Shown here: positions 18,786 to 28,769 of the stretch, piece by piece
Layout: each line of letters begins with the position of its first letter
How positions within the stretch are numbered: the stretch's first letter is position 1
DNA from: Candidatus Woesearchaeota archaeon
Lineage (GTDB): Archaea; Nanobdellota; Nanobdellia; Woesearchaeales; GW2011-AR4
Assembly (NCBI GenBank): GCA_016185845.1
Contig: JACPMV010000015.1
Coordinates: 1 to 43,484 of the forward strand
DNA: 43,484 bases
Reading direction: 5' to 3'
Notes under the pieces: model-generated
Databases searched by the model: none
The model's input: the letters and a program-made list of their open reading frames with translations, nothing else
What the model was told of the DNA's origin: nothing
Position numbers and translations under genes: made by a program

Positions 18786-21700
18786 TCAATACTCCTCCCA
18801 GCTCTTGATTTCCAAGTCCTCCATCTTTTTGCTGTGGATTGAATCAACAAATAATTTTGCAATCTGGGCATTTGTCAGCAGGGGAATATTGAAATCAACC
18901 GCTTTTCTCCTGATTAAATAATCGTTTGTTATCTCTTCTTCCTCATAGCTTTTTGGGATGTTTATGACAATCTCTATTTTTCTTTCCTGAAGATAGGTCA
19001 TCGCATTTGGCTCTTTTTTCTCCAAAGGCCAGTGCAGCAAGCCTGCCTTTATGCCATTTTCTTCCAGGAATTTGGCAGTCCCTTCTGTGGCATAAATCGT
19101 GAAATTCATTTCAGCGAGCTTCTTAACGCTTTCAAGCAGGTAAGCCTTGTTTTTTATCGGCCCTGTTGAAAGCAGTATATTTTTTTTCGGAATTGAAAAG
19201 CCGACTGAAAACAGCGATTTCAAAAATGCTTCGCCCAAGTCATCGCCCAGGCAGCCGACTTCACCTGTAGAGGCCATTTCAACGCTTAAGACAGGGTCTG
19301 CGCCGTGCAGCCTTGAGAATGAAAATTGGGGAGCTTTCACCCCCACATAATCTAGATCCATCGTATTATATTTTCCTTTGACTTCAAGCCCAAGCATTGA
19401 TTTTGTTGCCAGGTCTATAAAGTTGTGCTTTGTGACTTTTGACACAAAAGGAAAGCTTCTCGAGGCCCTTAGGTTGCACTCAATAACTTTTATCTGGTTT
19501 TCTTTTGCAATGAACTGTATGTTGAACGGACCGGTTATGCTTAATGACTTGGCAATTCTTTTGCTTATGTCCTTAATCTTTCTTATAGTTTCGTGATAAG
19601 TGTACTGGGGAGGGAGCACCATTGTTGCATCGCCTGAATGGACACCTGCATTTTCAATGTGCTCAGATATTGCATAGATAATCAACTCGCCATTTTGGGC
19701 AACGGCGTCTATTTCAATTTCCTTGGCGTTTGTTATGAACTTGCTTATCACGACAGGGTGCTCCTTGGAAACTTCAACTGCCTTCTGCAGGTACTGATCC
19801 AGCTCTTTCCTGCCTGCTGCAACGCTCATTGCTGCACCGCTTAAAACGTAAGACGGCCTTATAAGCACGGGATAGCCGGCTTTTGCGGCAAACTTGTCAG
19901 CTTCTTCTATGGATTTTGCCTCTGTCCATTCAGGCTGGTCTATCTTAAGCTCGTCAAGCAGCTTGGAGAATTTATGCCTGTCCTCTGCGCTGTCGATGCT
20001 TAACGGCGAAGTTCCGAGAATCCTGACATCCTGCTTATGCAGCTTCATTGCCAGATTATTCGGGATTTGCCCGCCCATTGAGATTATCACTCCTTCGGGA
20101 TTTTCCTTTTCGTAAATATCCAGGACCCTTTCAAAGCTCAGCTCGTCAAAATAAAGCCTGTCGCATACGTCATAGTCAGTGCTGACAGTTTCCGGATTAT
20201 AGTTGATCATGATAGTTTCATAGCCAAGCTTTGCAAGAGCAAGCACTGAATTCACGCAGCACCAGTCGAACTCAACCGAACTGCCGATTCTGTAAGCTCC
20301 TGAGCCTAGGACAATCACACTTTTTTTATTGTCAAAAATCTTTAATTTTTGAGCATGATCGGAAATCGCAGAGCGATTTACCGACATGTCAAAGTTGATG
20401 TCATCTTCATCGCCGTTGTAAGTAAGATAAAGATAGTTTGTTTTTGCCGGATATTCCGCTGCCAGGGTGTCAATCTGCTTTACAACCGGAAGTATTCCGT
20501 ATTTTTTTCTCAATTTTCTGACTTCCAGTTTTTTTAAAGTCATTTTATTCCTGTCGTTTTTGAACAGAATTTTTGCAATCTGGAAATCTGAGAAACCCTG
20601 CTGCTTTGCCTGCTTCATAAGTTCCCTTGGTGCATCGCTTATGCCGAATTGCGATAATTCCTTCTCGGTATCAACAACATTTTTTATTTTATGCAGGAAC
20701 CACAAGTCAATTTTAGTTAAGTCGTGAATTTTTTCTATAGAGATGCCTTTTTTTAATGCTTCAACAATAGCCAAGATTCTTTTGTCGGTTGGTTTTTTAA
20801 GCTCTTTTTCCATGTCATTAAACTGGATATTGTTTGCAACCAATCCGTGCAGATTGATATTAAGCATCCTTATGGCTTTCTGCACGACTTCCTCGAATTT
20901 CCTGCCTATTGCCATTACTTCGCCGACGCTTTTCATTTCGCTTCCTATCTCGAGGCTTACTCTCTTGAATTTCTGCAGGTCCCATCTGGGCATCTTGATT
21001 ACAATATAATCCAGAGCCGGCTCAAAGCAGCTTTTTGTAACTTTTGTGATCTTGTTTTCCAGTTCAATCAAAGAATAGCCCAAAGCAAGCTTTGCGGCAA
21101 CAAAAGCCAGAGGGTATCCTGTTGCCTTTGACGCCAAGGCAGAGCTTCTTGAGAGCCTTGCATTCACTTCAATTATCCTGTAATCTTCAGAATAAGGGTC
21201 TAAGGCATATTGGATGTTGCACTCTCCGACAATTCCCAGATGCCTTATGACTTTTATTGCTATCTCCCTCAATTTGTGGTATTCGGAATTTGTCAGCGTC
21301 TGCGACGGCGCGACAACAATGCTTTCCCCTGTATGAATTCCCATCGGGTCAAAGTTTTCCATGTTGCAGACTGTGATGCAGTTGTCATAAGAATCCCGTA
21401 CAACCTCATATTCAATCTCTTTCCATCCGCCAAGATATTTTTCAACAAGAACTTGATTGGAATATGCGAAAGCCCTTTTTGATTTTTCCAGCAGTTCCTG
21501 CTCGTCTGATGCAACCCCTGAGCCTGCTCCTCCAAGGGCGTATGCAACTCTGATCATGACAGGGTAGCCAAGCTTTTTTGCAATTGCCAATGATTCTTCA
21601 ACAGAATTTGCAGCCTTGCTTTCAGGAGTTTTTAAATTAATTTCATTTAATGTTTTAACAAACAGCTCCCTGTCTTCAGTGTCCTTGATTGCATCAATCT

Positions 21701-22061
21701 GGGTGCCTAAAACTTTTACTTTATATTTTTCGAAAATGCCTGAATCGTGCAATTCAACTCCGCAGTTCAAGGCAGTCTGACCGCCAAAGGCGAGCATTAT
21801 GCCGTCGGGCTTTTCTTTTTCAATTACTTTTTCAACGAAATATGATGTTACGGGCAGGAGATATATTTTGTCAGCCATTCCTTCGCTTGTCTGGATTGTT
21901 GCAATGTTTGGATTTATTAAGACAGTTTGAATCCCCTCTTCTTTCAGTGCTTTGAGGCACTGGCTTCCTGAGTAATCAAACTCTCCAGCCTGGCCTATTT
22001 TCAATGAGCCGCTCCCCAATACTAGGACTTTTTTGGGCTTGTTTAGTTTTGGTTCTTCCAT
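18786..22061 (-). CDS. carB: carbamoyl-phosphate synthase large subunit
   Basis: 1091 aa, duplicated ATP-grasp halves, [26 protein letters not shown] and [22 protein letters not shown]-terminal MGS-like domain. Confidence 0.97.
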   Translation of the reverse strand: MEEPKLNKPKKVLVLGSGSLKIGQAGEFDYSGSQCLKALKEEGIQTVLINPNIATIQTSEGMADKIYLLPVTSYFVEKVIEKEKPDGIMLAFGGQTALNCGVELHDSGIFEKYKVKVLGTQIDAIKDTEDRELFVKTLNEINLKTPESKAANSVEESLAIAKKLGYPVMIRVAYALGGAGSGVASDEQELLEKSKRAFAYSNQVLVEKYLGGWKEIEYEVVRDSYDNCITVCNMENFDPMGIHTGESIVVAPSQTLTNSEYHKLREIAIKVIRHLGIVGECNIQYALDPYSEDYRIIEVNARLSRSSALASKATGYPLAFVAAKLALGYSLIELENKITKVTKSCFEPALDYIVIKMPRWDLQKFKRVSLEIGSEMKSVGEVMAIGRKFEEVVQKAIRMLNINLHGLVANNIQFNDMEKELKKPTDKRILAIVEALKKGISIEKIHDLTKIDLWFLHKIKNVVDTEKELSQFGISDAPRELMKQAKQQGFSDFQIAKILFKNDRNKMTLKKLEVRKLRKKYGILPVVKQIDTLAAEYPAKTNYLYLTYNGDEDDINFDMSVNRSAISDHAQKLKIFDNKKSVIVLGSGAYRIGSSVEFDWCCVNSVLALAKLGYETIMINYNPETVSTDYDVCDRLYFDELSFERVLDIYEKENPEGVIISMGGQIPNNLAMKLHKQDVRILGTSPLSIDSAEDRHKFSKLLDELKIDQPEWTEAKSIEEADKFAAKAGYPVLIRPSYVLSGAAMSVAAGRKELDQYLQKAVEVSKEHPVVISKFITNAKEIEIDAVAQNGELIIYAISEHIENAGVHSGDATMVLPPQYTYHETIRKIKDISKRIAKSLSITGPFNIQFIAKENQIKVIECNLRASRSFPFVSKVTKHNFIDLATKSMLGLEVKGKYNTMDLDYVGVKAPQFSFSRLHGADPVLSVEMASTGEVGCLGDDLGEAFLKSLFSVGFSIPKKNILLSTGPIKNKAYLLESVKKLAEMNFTIYATEGTAKFLEENGIKAGLLHWPLEKKEPNAMTYLQERKIEIVINIPKSYEEEEITNDYLIRRKAVDFNIPLLTNAQIAKLFVDSIHSKKMEDLEIKSWEEY

Positions 22062-22062
22062 T

Positions 22063-23139
22063 TTATTTCATCATTTTAATAAACTCATCAAACAAAAACT
22101 CAGTATCCAAAGGCCCGGGTGTTGCTTCAGGATGGAATTGGACGCTCATGAATGGCTTTGTCTTATGCTTCAGCCCCTCATTTGTTCCGTCGTTTGCGTT
22201 GACAAAATATTCCTGCCATTCCGAGCTTAGCGATTTCATGTCAACGGCAAATCCGTGATTTTGCGTTGTGATGTGACATCTTTTTGTGCCGACTAATGTA
22301 CATGGCTGATTCTGAGAGCGATGGCCGTATTTCAGCTTGTAAGTGTTGCCTCCGGCAGCCAATGCAAGTATCTGGTTGCCAAGGCAGATTCCAAAAGTCG
22401 GGATATTGTGCTTTATTGCCCTTCCGACATTGTAAATTGTTTTTGCGCACATCTTTGGGTCGCCGGGGCCGTTTGAAATTACAAGCCCGTCAAACATCTG
22501 GGTGAGAAAATCGTAATCATGCGGAACCCTTATGACTGTGAGGTTTCTTTTTATCAGGTTTCTGATGATGTTAAGCTTTATCCCGCAGTCTACAACAACA
22601 ATCTTTTTTTGGTTTGGCTTTTCGTTGTAAATTATAGGATCCTTTATTGTAACTTCTTTCACAATATCAATCGCATTCGGGTCAAAAAAACTAATATCTT
22701 TATCATCAAAAACAATCTTGCCGAGCATTGCGCCTTTTTCCCTCAGGATTTTAGTTAATTTTCTTGTATCAATCCCGTAAATCCCAGGCACATTCTCTTC
22801 CTTCAGCCATTCAGCCAGTGATTTCTTTGCATTCCAGTGAGAATATTCAAAAGAATAATCAGAGACTATCAAGGCAGTTGCCTGTATTTTGTCTGATTCA
22901 AAATTCTTCAATAATCCGTGCTCTTTTTCTTTTCCCGGAACGCCATAATTTCCAATTAAAGGATAAGTAAGAGCTAAAATCTGGCCTTTATAGCTTGGGT
23001 CTGTCAAAGACTCTGGATAGCCCACCATTCCTGTGCTGAACACCACTTCACCGGAGACAGAGCGCTCTGCGCCAAAAGAAAAGCCATCAAAATAATCGCC
23101 GTTTTCTAGAATAAGCCTGACCTTTTTATATTCACGCAT
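22063..23139 (-). CDS. carA: carbamoyl-phosphate synthase small subunit
   Basis: [21 protein letters not shown]; glutaminase [18 protein letters not shown] and [11 protein letters not shown]. Confidence 0.97.
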   Translation of the reverse strand: MREYKKVRLILENGDYFDGFSFGAERSVSGEVVFSTGMVGYPESLTDPSYKGQILALTYPLIGNYGVPGKEKEHGLLKNFESDKIQATALIVSDYSFEYSHWNAKKSLAEWLKEENVPGIYGIDTRKLTKILREKGAMLGKIVFDDKDISFFDPNAIDIVKEVTIKDPIIYNEKPNQKKIVVVDCGIKLNIIRNLIKRNLTVIRVPHDYDFLTQMFDGLVISNGPGDPKMCAKTIYNVGRAIKHNIPTFGICLGNQILALAAGGNTYKLKYGHRSQNQPCTLVGTKRCHITTQNHGFAVDMKSLSSEWQEYFVNANDGTNEGLKHKTKPFMSVQFHPEATPGPLDTEFLFDEFIKMMK

Positions 23140-23202
23140 TAAAAAAAAGTAATAGAATGAAGTTTTATATAAAGGTTGCGGTTAGGCGGGAAGTTCCATT
23201 AT

Positions 23203-23874
23203 TTATTCCAGATACCTAAATCCCGCTCCTGAAATCGGAACTGCTGTTGGGACCTTTAGGGTTACGTGCCTTGCAATTCTATCAAAAAGATTGAATGCTC
23301 CTGGAAATCTTTCAGGTCTATCAGTGTCGGTAATTTTGTTTAAAAAATTAAATCCGTGCACATAGTAAGAGCCTACCCTCACCCAAATATCGCTCCTTGG
23401 CTCATACTTTCCCTCATGCAGCTTTTCGCTGCTTGTTCTCAGCACTGCTAATGCGGGAAGTTGTCCGCCAGGATTAAATTCAAGAGTCTCATCCATAATA
23501 TGGCTCATTAATCCGTTTCCTTGATAAGGCTCTGGAACAAAAACTTTGCTGATATACCTGTAAGGGACCATCACTCTGCCATTAAGAATAGCATCATTTT
23601 CAGTTATGGATCCTCCGGCTAAACTGCTATTACCTGCTTCCATGACATAAGTAACATAAGAGAGACCTTGAGGATATTGCAGTGTGCCGGGTACAAGAAA
23701 TTCCTGGACAACCCGCATATCTCTGGAAGAAAATGCACTATTCAATGCCAATTCTAGTTGACCTTGGGGCACCAGATTTGGAAATTCATGATTTGGAGTG
23801 ATTATACTTTCTATTATTAAAGGCACAGGCACCTCTTGGCCTCCAACATGTTTCTTACCAATGACCTCTTTCAT
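23203..23874 (-). CDS. GNAT-like acetyltransferase (putative)
   Basis: YRYISKVFVPEPYQGNGLMSHIMDETLEF resembles GNAT motif A. Confidence 0.5.
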   Translation of the reverse strand: MKEVIGKKHVGGQEVPVPLIIESIITPNHEFPNLVPQGQLELALNSAFSSRDMRVVQEFLVPGTLQYPQGLSYVTYVMEAGNSSLAGGSITENDAILNGRVMVPYRYISKVFVPEPYQGNGLMSHIMDETLEFNPGGQLPALAVLRTSSEKLHEGKYEPRSDIWVRVGSYYVHGFNFLNKITDTDRPERFPGAFNLFDRIARHVTLKVPTAVPISGAGFRYLE

Positions 23875-23878
23875 TTTT

Positions 23879-24841
23879 TTATAGTTTCCCCAACAATTTC
23901 AGCATTATCGCCTTCTGCATGTGCAGCCTGTTCTCTGCCTGGTCAAAGACAACGCTTTGGGGGCCGTCAATCACATCTGCTGTCTGCTCGTAGCCCCTCA
24001 TCGCAGGCAGGCAGTTCATGAAAATTGCATCATCTTTTGCAGAAGACATCAGTTTCCTGTTGACTTGGTAAGGCTGGAACATTTTTATTCTGCGTTCTTT
24101 TTCATCTTTAGGCACGTGGTAGCTCATCCAAGTGTCCGCATATACAATATCTGCATCCTGCGCTGCCTTGAAAGCATCATTAGTTACTTCTACGGCTGAG
24201 CCGGTTTCTTCTGACTTCTTTTTTGCAATTTCAGCAATCCATTCCTGTGGCTTTGCCTCATCCGGGCAGCCGACAGAGATATTGATTCCTGCGGCGGAGC
24301 AGCCAAGAAGCAAGTCATGCGTTATGTTATTGTTGCCGTCGCCGACAAAGCAAAGCTTAAGCCCCTTTAATTTTCCTTTTTTTTCATATATGGTGAGCAT
24401 ATCAGATAAAACCTGGCAGGGATGAAATGTGTCAGTAAGGCCGTTTATTACAGGAACTGCCGCATTTTCTGCCATCTCCTCGATGTCTTCCTGCTTGAAT
24501 AGCCTTGCCATTATTATGTCAACATATCTGCTTGACGCCTTTGCAGTGTCTGCAATTGATTCTTTCTCCCTGAAAGGGGTGTCTTTTGTTTCCAGGACTA
24601 TTGAATGGCCACCAAGCTGGTGCATTCCCACCTGAAATGAAACTCTTGTCCTCAGGGACGGCTTTTCAAATATCATCAGCAGGGATTTGTTGTGCAGAAC
24701 ATCAGAATAATTGCCCGGATTTGCCTTTATCCTGATGGAGTGGCTGACCAAATCCAGAATCATGGCATTACTGCAGCCAATCAGAGAAGTAAGATTTTTC
24801 ATAGGAATCTGCTTTTCGCTCAACACAAGGTAACCGCCCAT
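23879..24841 (-). CDS. argF: ornithine carbamoyltransferase
   Basis: IFEKPSLRTRVSFQVGMHQLGG, FHPCQVLSDMLTIYE, MNCLPAMRGYE motifs. Confidence 0.95.
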   Translation of the reverse strand: MGGYLVLSEKQIPMKNLTSLIGCSNAMILDLVSHSIRIKANPGNYSDVLHNKSLLMIFEKPSLRTRVSFQVGMHQLGGHSIVLETKDTPFREKESIADTAKASSRYVDIIMARLFKQEDIEEMAENAAVPVINGLTDTFHPCQVLSDMLTIYEKKGKLKGLKLCFVGDGNNNITHDLLLGCSAAGINISVGCPDEAKPQEWIAEIAKKKSEETGSAVEVTNDAFKAAQDADIVYADTWMSYHVPKDEKERRIKMFQPYQVNRKLMSSAKDDAIFMNCLPAMRGYEQTADVIDGPQSVVFDQAENRLHMQKAIMLKLLGKL

Positions 24842-24966
24842 TTTTGAAGATAGCCTATAAAATCATAGACCTTTTTAAACCTGATGCCCAGATTGAAACA
24901 CAATTAAACAAAAATGTCCAAAACAAAACATTTAATAAGATGAGTCGGTTTTTTAAAAATATTATT

Positions 24967-25079
24967 GATTAAGATAGTTATTGAATTGCGCTCATTGTAA
25001 AGCGCAAGTGGAGCAAAAAGAATCAAATGTTTAAACACATTAAACAAGAACCCAATAACGGTTGAACATTAACTAAAAA
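24967..25079 (+). ncRNA. copy A of duplicated leader element (candidate structured RNA or repetitive operator) upstream of ACT-domain gene
   Basis: ~79% identical by hand alignment to 41218-41329; hairpin TTGCGC/GCGCAA; compensatory changes between copies. Confidence 0.55.
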
Positions 25080-25101
25080 TTAATAAAAATCCTTAATCAA
25101 A

Positions 25102-25737
25102 ATGCCCAACATAACAAGATTAACTGAAGCTTACATTTCCGAGCACCCTTCAATAAAGGACTGCCTGAAGAATGACTTGATAAATTACTCGTCTTTGTCA
25201 AGAAAATTAGCATCGGATGCCGGAATAAACATAAAAAAAAATTTCGATGCTATACTGATAGCATGCAGAAGATTCCAGAGAAAGCTGAAAAAGGAGGAGG
25301 TTTTTGAAAGCAGGATATTAAAAATCCTGAAAAGCAGCAAGATCGAGATAAAAAACAAGATAATAGTCATAGTCCTGGAAAAGGACGTGCATTTCGAAAC
25401 CCTGCTGCACATTGAAAAGGAAATAAAAAAGCAAAAGGAGATATTCAGGATCATAGAAAGCGCTTCAGCTATAACAATAATAACTACGGAGGAATTCGCA
25501 GATTTGATCAGGAAAAATTTCAGGAACAAGATAATTGTTGAAAATTCCAATCTTGCCGAAATCACAATCAAGAGCCCGAAGGAAATTGAAACAACTCCCG
25601 GAGCCTATGCCTATCTATGCTCGCTGTTCCAGGAAAACGGCATAAACATAGCTGAGACATTAAGCTGCTGGACAGACACGATTTTTCTTGTAGATGAGAA
25701 GGACGCAGGGAAAGTTATGGGGTTATTACGATTTTGA
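25102..25737 (+). CDS. ACT-domain-containing regulator-like protein
   Basis: C-terminal TPGAYAYLCSLFQENGINIAETLSCWTDTIFLVDEKDAGKVMGLL ACT pattern; helical N-terminus. Confidence 0.7.
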   Translation: MPNITRLTEAYISEHPSIKDCLKNDLINYSSLSRKLASDAGINIKKNFDAILIACRRFQRKLKKEEVFESRILKILKSSKIEIKNKIIVIVLEKDVHFETLLHIEKEIKKQKEIFRIIESASAITIITTEEFADLIRKNFRNKIIVENSNLAEITIKSPKEIETTPGAYAYLCSLFQENGINIAETLSCWTDTIFLVDEKDAGKVMGLLRF

Positions 25738-26343
25738 TTATCTCACAATCCCCTTCTCCTCCAGATAATGCCCCAGCTTCTCCTTCTTTGTTTTAAGATA
25801 TCTTTTGTTCAGCTTATTCGGCTTTATCTGTATCGGAATTCTTTGAACTATTTCAAGCCCGTATTTCTCAAGCCCGAGAATTTTCTTTGGATTGTTTGTG
25901 AGCAGGCTGATTTTGCAGACGCCTAAATCAGCAAGTATCTGCGCCCCTATAGTATAGTCTCTGGCATCTGCCTTAAATCCGAGCTTCAGGTTTGCCTCAA
26001 CGGTGTCCATTCCATGATCCTGAAGATGGTAAGCTGCTATCTTGTTCATCAAACCGATGCCTCTCCCTTCCTGCGCCATGTAAAGGAGGACTCCGCCTTT
26101 TTTCCCCATAATCTCGAGGGCTTTCTGCAGCTGGGGTCCGCAATCGCATCTTAGCGATCCCAAAGTGTCTCCGGTCACGCATTGGGAATGCACTCTGACT
26201 AGAACACTTTTCTTGTGCTTAACATTCCCTTTAACAAGAGCAAGATGATGATTCAGGTTATGGTCCTCATAAGCTATAACCTTGAAATTGCCGTATTTGG
26301 TCGGCAAATCTGCTTCTATGGTTTTTCTTACCAGTTTTTTCAT
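25738..26343 (-). CDS. ribA: GTP cyclohydrolase II
   Basis: [57 protein letters not shown]. Confidence 0.96.
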   Translation of the reverse strand: MKKLVRKTIEADLPTKYGNFKVIAYEDHNLNHHLALVKGNVKHKKSVLVRVHSQCVTGDTLGSLRCDCGPQLQKALEIMGKKGGVLLYMAQEGRGIGLMNKIAAYHLQDHGMDTVEANLKLGFKADARDYTIGAQILADLGVCKISLLTNNPKKILGLEKYGLEIVQRIPIQIKPNKLNKRYLKTKKEKLGHYLEEKGIVR

Positions 26344-26437
26344 TGATAATGTTGGTTTAGCCAGTTATTTAAAGTTTTTGCGGCTGGCCGAAAATTAAAA
26401 GCAAATAAAAAGGTTTAAATATTAGCAAATATCAATA

Positions 26438-26614
26438 ATGTTTATGGAAATCGGCAAATCAATTTTATTTGGGATTTATGCAGCGATTGGATTGTATCTG
26501 CTTTACAGGGCTTTTTTCAGCAGAAACCCGCAGCAGGAAGAGTACGAGAAATTATACAAAGAAATAATCCATTCAAAGAAGTATAAGGTAAAGAGCCAGT
26601 ACGACAAGGATTAG
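26438..26614 (+). CDS. small membrane protein (58 aa), absent from supplied ORF track
   Basis: ATG 26438 to TAG 26612-26614, MFMEIGKSILFGIYAAIGLYLLYRAFFSRNPQQEEYEKLYKEIIHSKKYKVKSQYDKD; upstream AAAAGGTTTAAAT promoter-like sequence. Confidence 0.55.
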   Translation: MFMEIGKSILFGIYAAIGLYLLYRAFFSRNPQQEEYEKLYKEIIHSKKYKVKSQYDKD

Positions 26615-26844
26615 CCCTTAATTCTGAAGATTGCCCATATTATAAATAAAACAGCTGAAAGTACAGTAACAAACCAAACCATATCCTTGTCATTCCCAAA
26701 ACCGAACGGAATAAATCCTATAAATCCCCCTACAGCTACTTTTGTTTTTGACTCTTTTGCTGCCTGAAGCATGCCTATAAATACCATGATAAATCCTGCC
26801 AAAATCAGTATAGCTCCCAAATTGATTAGCTGTTCCATCTTCAT
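26611..26844 (-). CDS. DUF131/TIGR00304-like membrane protein
   Basis: LGAILILAGFIMVFIGMLQ...GGFIGFIPFGFGNDKDMV pattern. Confidence 0.75.
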   Translation of the reverse strand: MKMEQLINLGAILILAGFIMVFIGMLQAAKESKTKVAVGGFIGFIPFGFGNDKDMVWFVTVLSAVLFIIWAIFRIKG

Positions 26845-26907
26845 AAGGGTTTTATAAGGAGTATAATAATACTTAAATTTTGCCTTTTTGGAAAAATATA
26901 TTCTCCA

Positions 26908-26990
26908 GTATATACTAAAACCGAAAGATATATAAATAAGGAATATACAGAAAAGTATACTAGTATATCTTAATACAATAAGAATATACT
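26908..26990. promoter_or_regulatory. TATA/BRE promoter with clustered TATAC-type repeats and TATACTAGTATA palindrome
   Basis: GTATATAC 26908, GAATATAC 26941 and 26982, perfect palindrome TATACTAGTATA 26956-26967; BRE/TATA CCGAAAGATATATAAATA. Confidence 0.4.
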
Positions 26991-26993
26991 AGT

Positions 26994-27216
26994 CTTAAAA
27001 AAGGCAGATGCAGCTTTATGTTGCCATCGCTTGGAAGGCAGAGTCGCAAAAATGCTTTGGCATTTTTGGGAACTTGAAAATCTCGCGATTTTCAAGTAAA
27101 CAATCTCATCCTTTGAAGACGCCTTTTTTAAGCTGGAGGCAGCGGCAAGACAATGGCATATGAGCGGCTAAACACTTGCTTTGTAGCGAGTCAAAAGCCA
27201 GCTTGTCAGTCTTGCC
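26994..27216 (+). ncRNA. candidate structured RNA or long 5' leader
   Basis: Nested perfect helices: CTTAAAAAAGGC/GCCTTTTTTAAG (12 bp), GCAGC/GTTGC, CAAAAATGC/GCATTTTTG (9 bp), ACTTGAAAATC/GATTTTCAAGT (11 bp), AAGCTGG/CCAGCTT, GGCAAGAC/GTCTTGCC (8 bp), ACTTGC/GCGAGT; little coding potential; promoter-like upstream. Confidence 0.6.
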
Positions 27217-27243
27217 CAGTCCCCTCACTTTACAAGGTGAAAA

Positions 27244-27504
27244 ATGGAAAAAGAGCTTGAAATATTCCGGGACAATGTGGATTCGTGGATAAAGCAGATA
27301 AGAAGGGAATTCTCTGACTTTTCAGAACTGCCGGGAATACTTAACGAAAATGTTGATAATATACAGCACAATTATGAACTGATATATGAGCTAAAAGACC
27401 AGATAGAAGAGTTAAAGCAGGAAATAAACGCCCTTAAATTGATCCAGATAATAAGCCTGAAGCAGAAAAATGCTGCAAAAGCTGAAGAGCAGGCGCAGGC
27501 TTAA
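27244..27504 (+). CDS. hypothetical coiled-coil protein
   Basis: 86-aa ORF, heptad-like composition, SD-like AAGGTG before ATG. Confidence 0.65.
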   Translation: MEKELEIFRDNVDSWIKQIRREFSDFSELPGILNENVDNIQHNYELIYELKDQIEELKQEINALKLIQIISLKQKNAAKAEEQAQA

Positions 27505-27708
27505 ACATTCTTTAAATAATAATTATATTTAATAGATTTGGAGTCCTAATGATAGAAGGGGGCTTTGATAGTATTTATTATATATGTTCAGAAAGTTGCA
27601 GTAGCATCTTCGTGACTAATAAAATCCCCAAATATGTGTATACTAGATTCTATTAGACGATTAATAAGAATGGTGTTTATAGATGAATCAGTAAATCCAA
27701 TCACCTAT

Positions 27709-28209
27709 TCAAGGTGTGCGTCTTACCATTTCTGCCTTATATGCTGTGAGAAAATCATTCATCTCATCCCTTCTTACACAATCAATAGTTGGACAAAAAA
27801 CTCTGTACATACTAGCCATCTTGCCATATGAACTAGAGCCCCTTCCATGAATTACGTGTCTACTCTTCTCTACAGTATATGTTCCAAATAAAAGTGTTTG
27901 CATTAATTCCTGTGGAGATTCAACCTTTTCCCCCTCGACAACCAAACCGTTGTAGGAGTTACCGCCAATCACAATATCTCGACCATGCCCTAATCCAAGA
28001 TGATTGATTGCACCAGACCCTAAAGTCAACCTTAAGAATGCAATAAATTCATTTATCACTGGCTCAATAGGATTATCATCCAGAGCGTAAAGTCTTACAA
28101 TATTATGGCCTGGCAAACTATCCTCTCTAACTATGCTCCCTAGATCCTGCAATCTGCTTGCGTGCGGTTCAAGATGCTCATTAAACCTCGTATATTGATT
28201 ACTGTCCAT
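27709..28209 (-). CDS. hypothetical protein
   Basis: 166-aa ORF; no recognised family. Confidence 0.5.
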   Translation of the reverse strand: MDSNQYTRFNEHLEPHASRLQDLGSIVREDSLPGHNIVRLYALDDNPIEPVINEFIAFLRLTLGSGAINHLGLGHGRDIVIGGNSYNGLVVEGEKVESPQELMQTLLFGTYTVEKSRHVIHGRGSSSYGKMASMYRVFCPTIDCVRRDEMNDFLTAYKAEMVRRTP

Positions 28210-28355
28210 TTTTTAGCCAGTCTCTTTGAGAATACTTCATACTTATAAATCTTTCTATTTTGTAACTATTTGACAGTAACTAAAATATTTCGTAGCGAAC
28301 GCTAAATCCCCTTTAATTCTATGTCTTAACTATCCCTTCGCTCAAAATAAAAGAA

Positions 28356-28667
28356 TCAATCCATCTCATTAATCACTTTTTGCAGCGCCTTGTCAACTGC
28401 AGCAAGCAGGTTCCTGTCCGTTACATGAGAAGCGTATACTTTTCCGCCATCGGCAACTTTTGCATGAATGTCGTATATCTCGCTTTTTTCCCTTTCGTGA
28501 ATTAGCTTAAGGGTTATATGAATCTTGACCTCCTTCTCTGCAAGCTCGGCTATTCTTCTCGCATGATTTTGTATGTTTTTGTCAACAATATCCATTGAAG
28601 AGCTGTCTATGTCCCTAAATCCCGCTAATTGTACATCAATTTTAGAGCTTGCATCTGCTTTGTCCAT
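28356..28667 (-). CDS. possible HPF/RaiA-like ribosome-associated protein
   Basis: KIHITLKLIHEREKSEIYDIHAKVADGGKVYASHVTDRNLLAAVDKALQKVINEM resembles the HPF fold pattern; Met 28667 with GGTGAT upstream. Confidence 0.4.
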   Translation of the reverse strand: MDKADASSKIDVQLAGFRDIDSSSMDIVDKNIQNHARRIAELAEKEVKIHITLKLIHEREKSEIYDIHAKVADGGKVYASHVTDRNLLAAVDKALQKVINEMD

Positions 28668-28769
28668 TAAATCACCTGAAACCATTGATGCATGACAATA
28701 TAAAAAGATTTTGAATTTATTCCCCCTGAATAAGATAAACATATAAAACCCCTTTTATTAATGGGTTAT

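Noticed and set aside
19147-22258. Numerous plus-strand ORFs antisense to carB/carA
   Set aside because: Antisense shadow ORFs of strongly conserved genes; no independent coding signal
26994-27216. RNase P RNA or SRP RNA
   Set aside because: No recognisable conserved RNase P core (GAGGAAAGUCC / ACAGAA-like) or SRP helix 8 GGAAGGNAGCA motif; left as unknown structured RNA
28290-28310. TAGCG-AA-CGCTA inverted repeat
   Set aside because: Too short, with a 2-nt loop; likely chance
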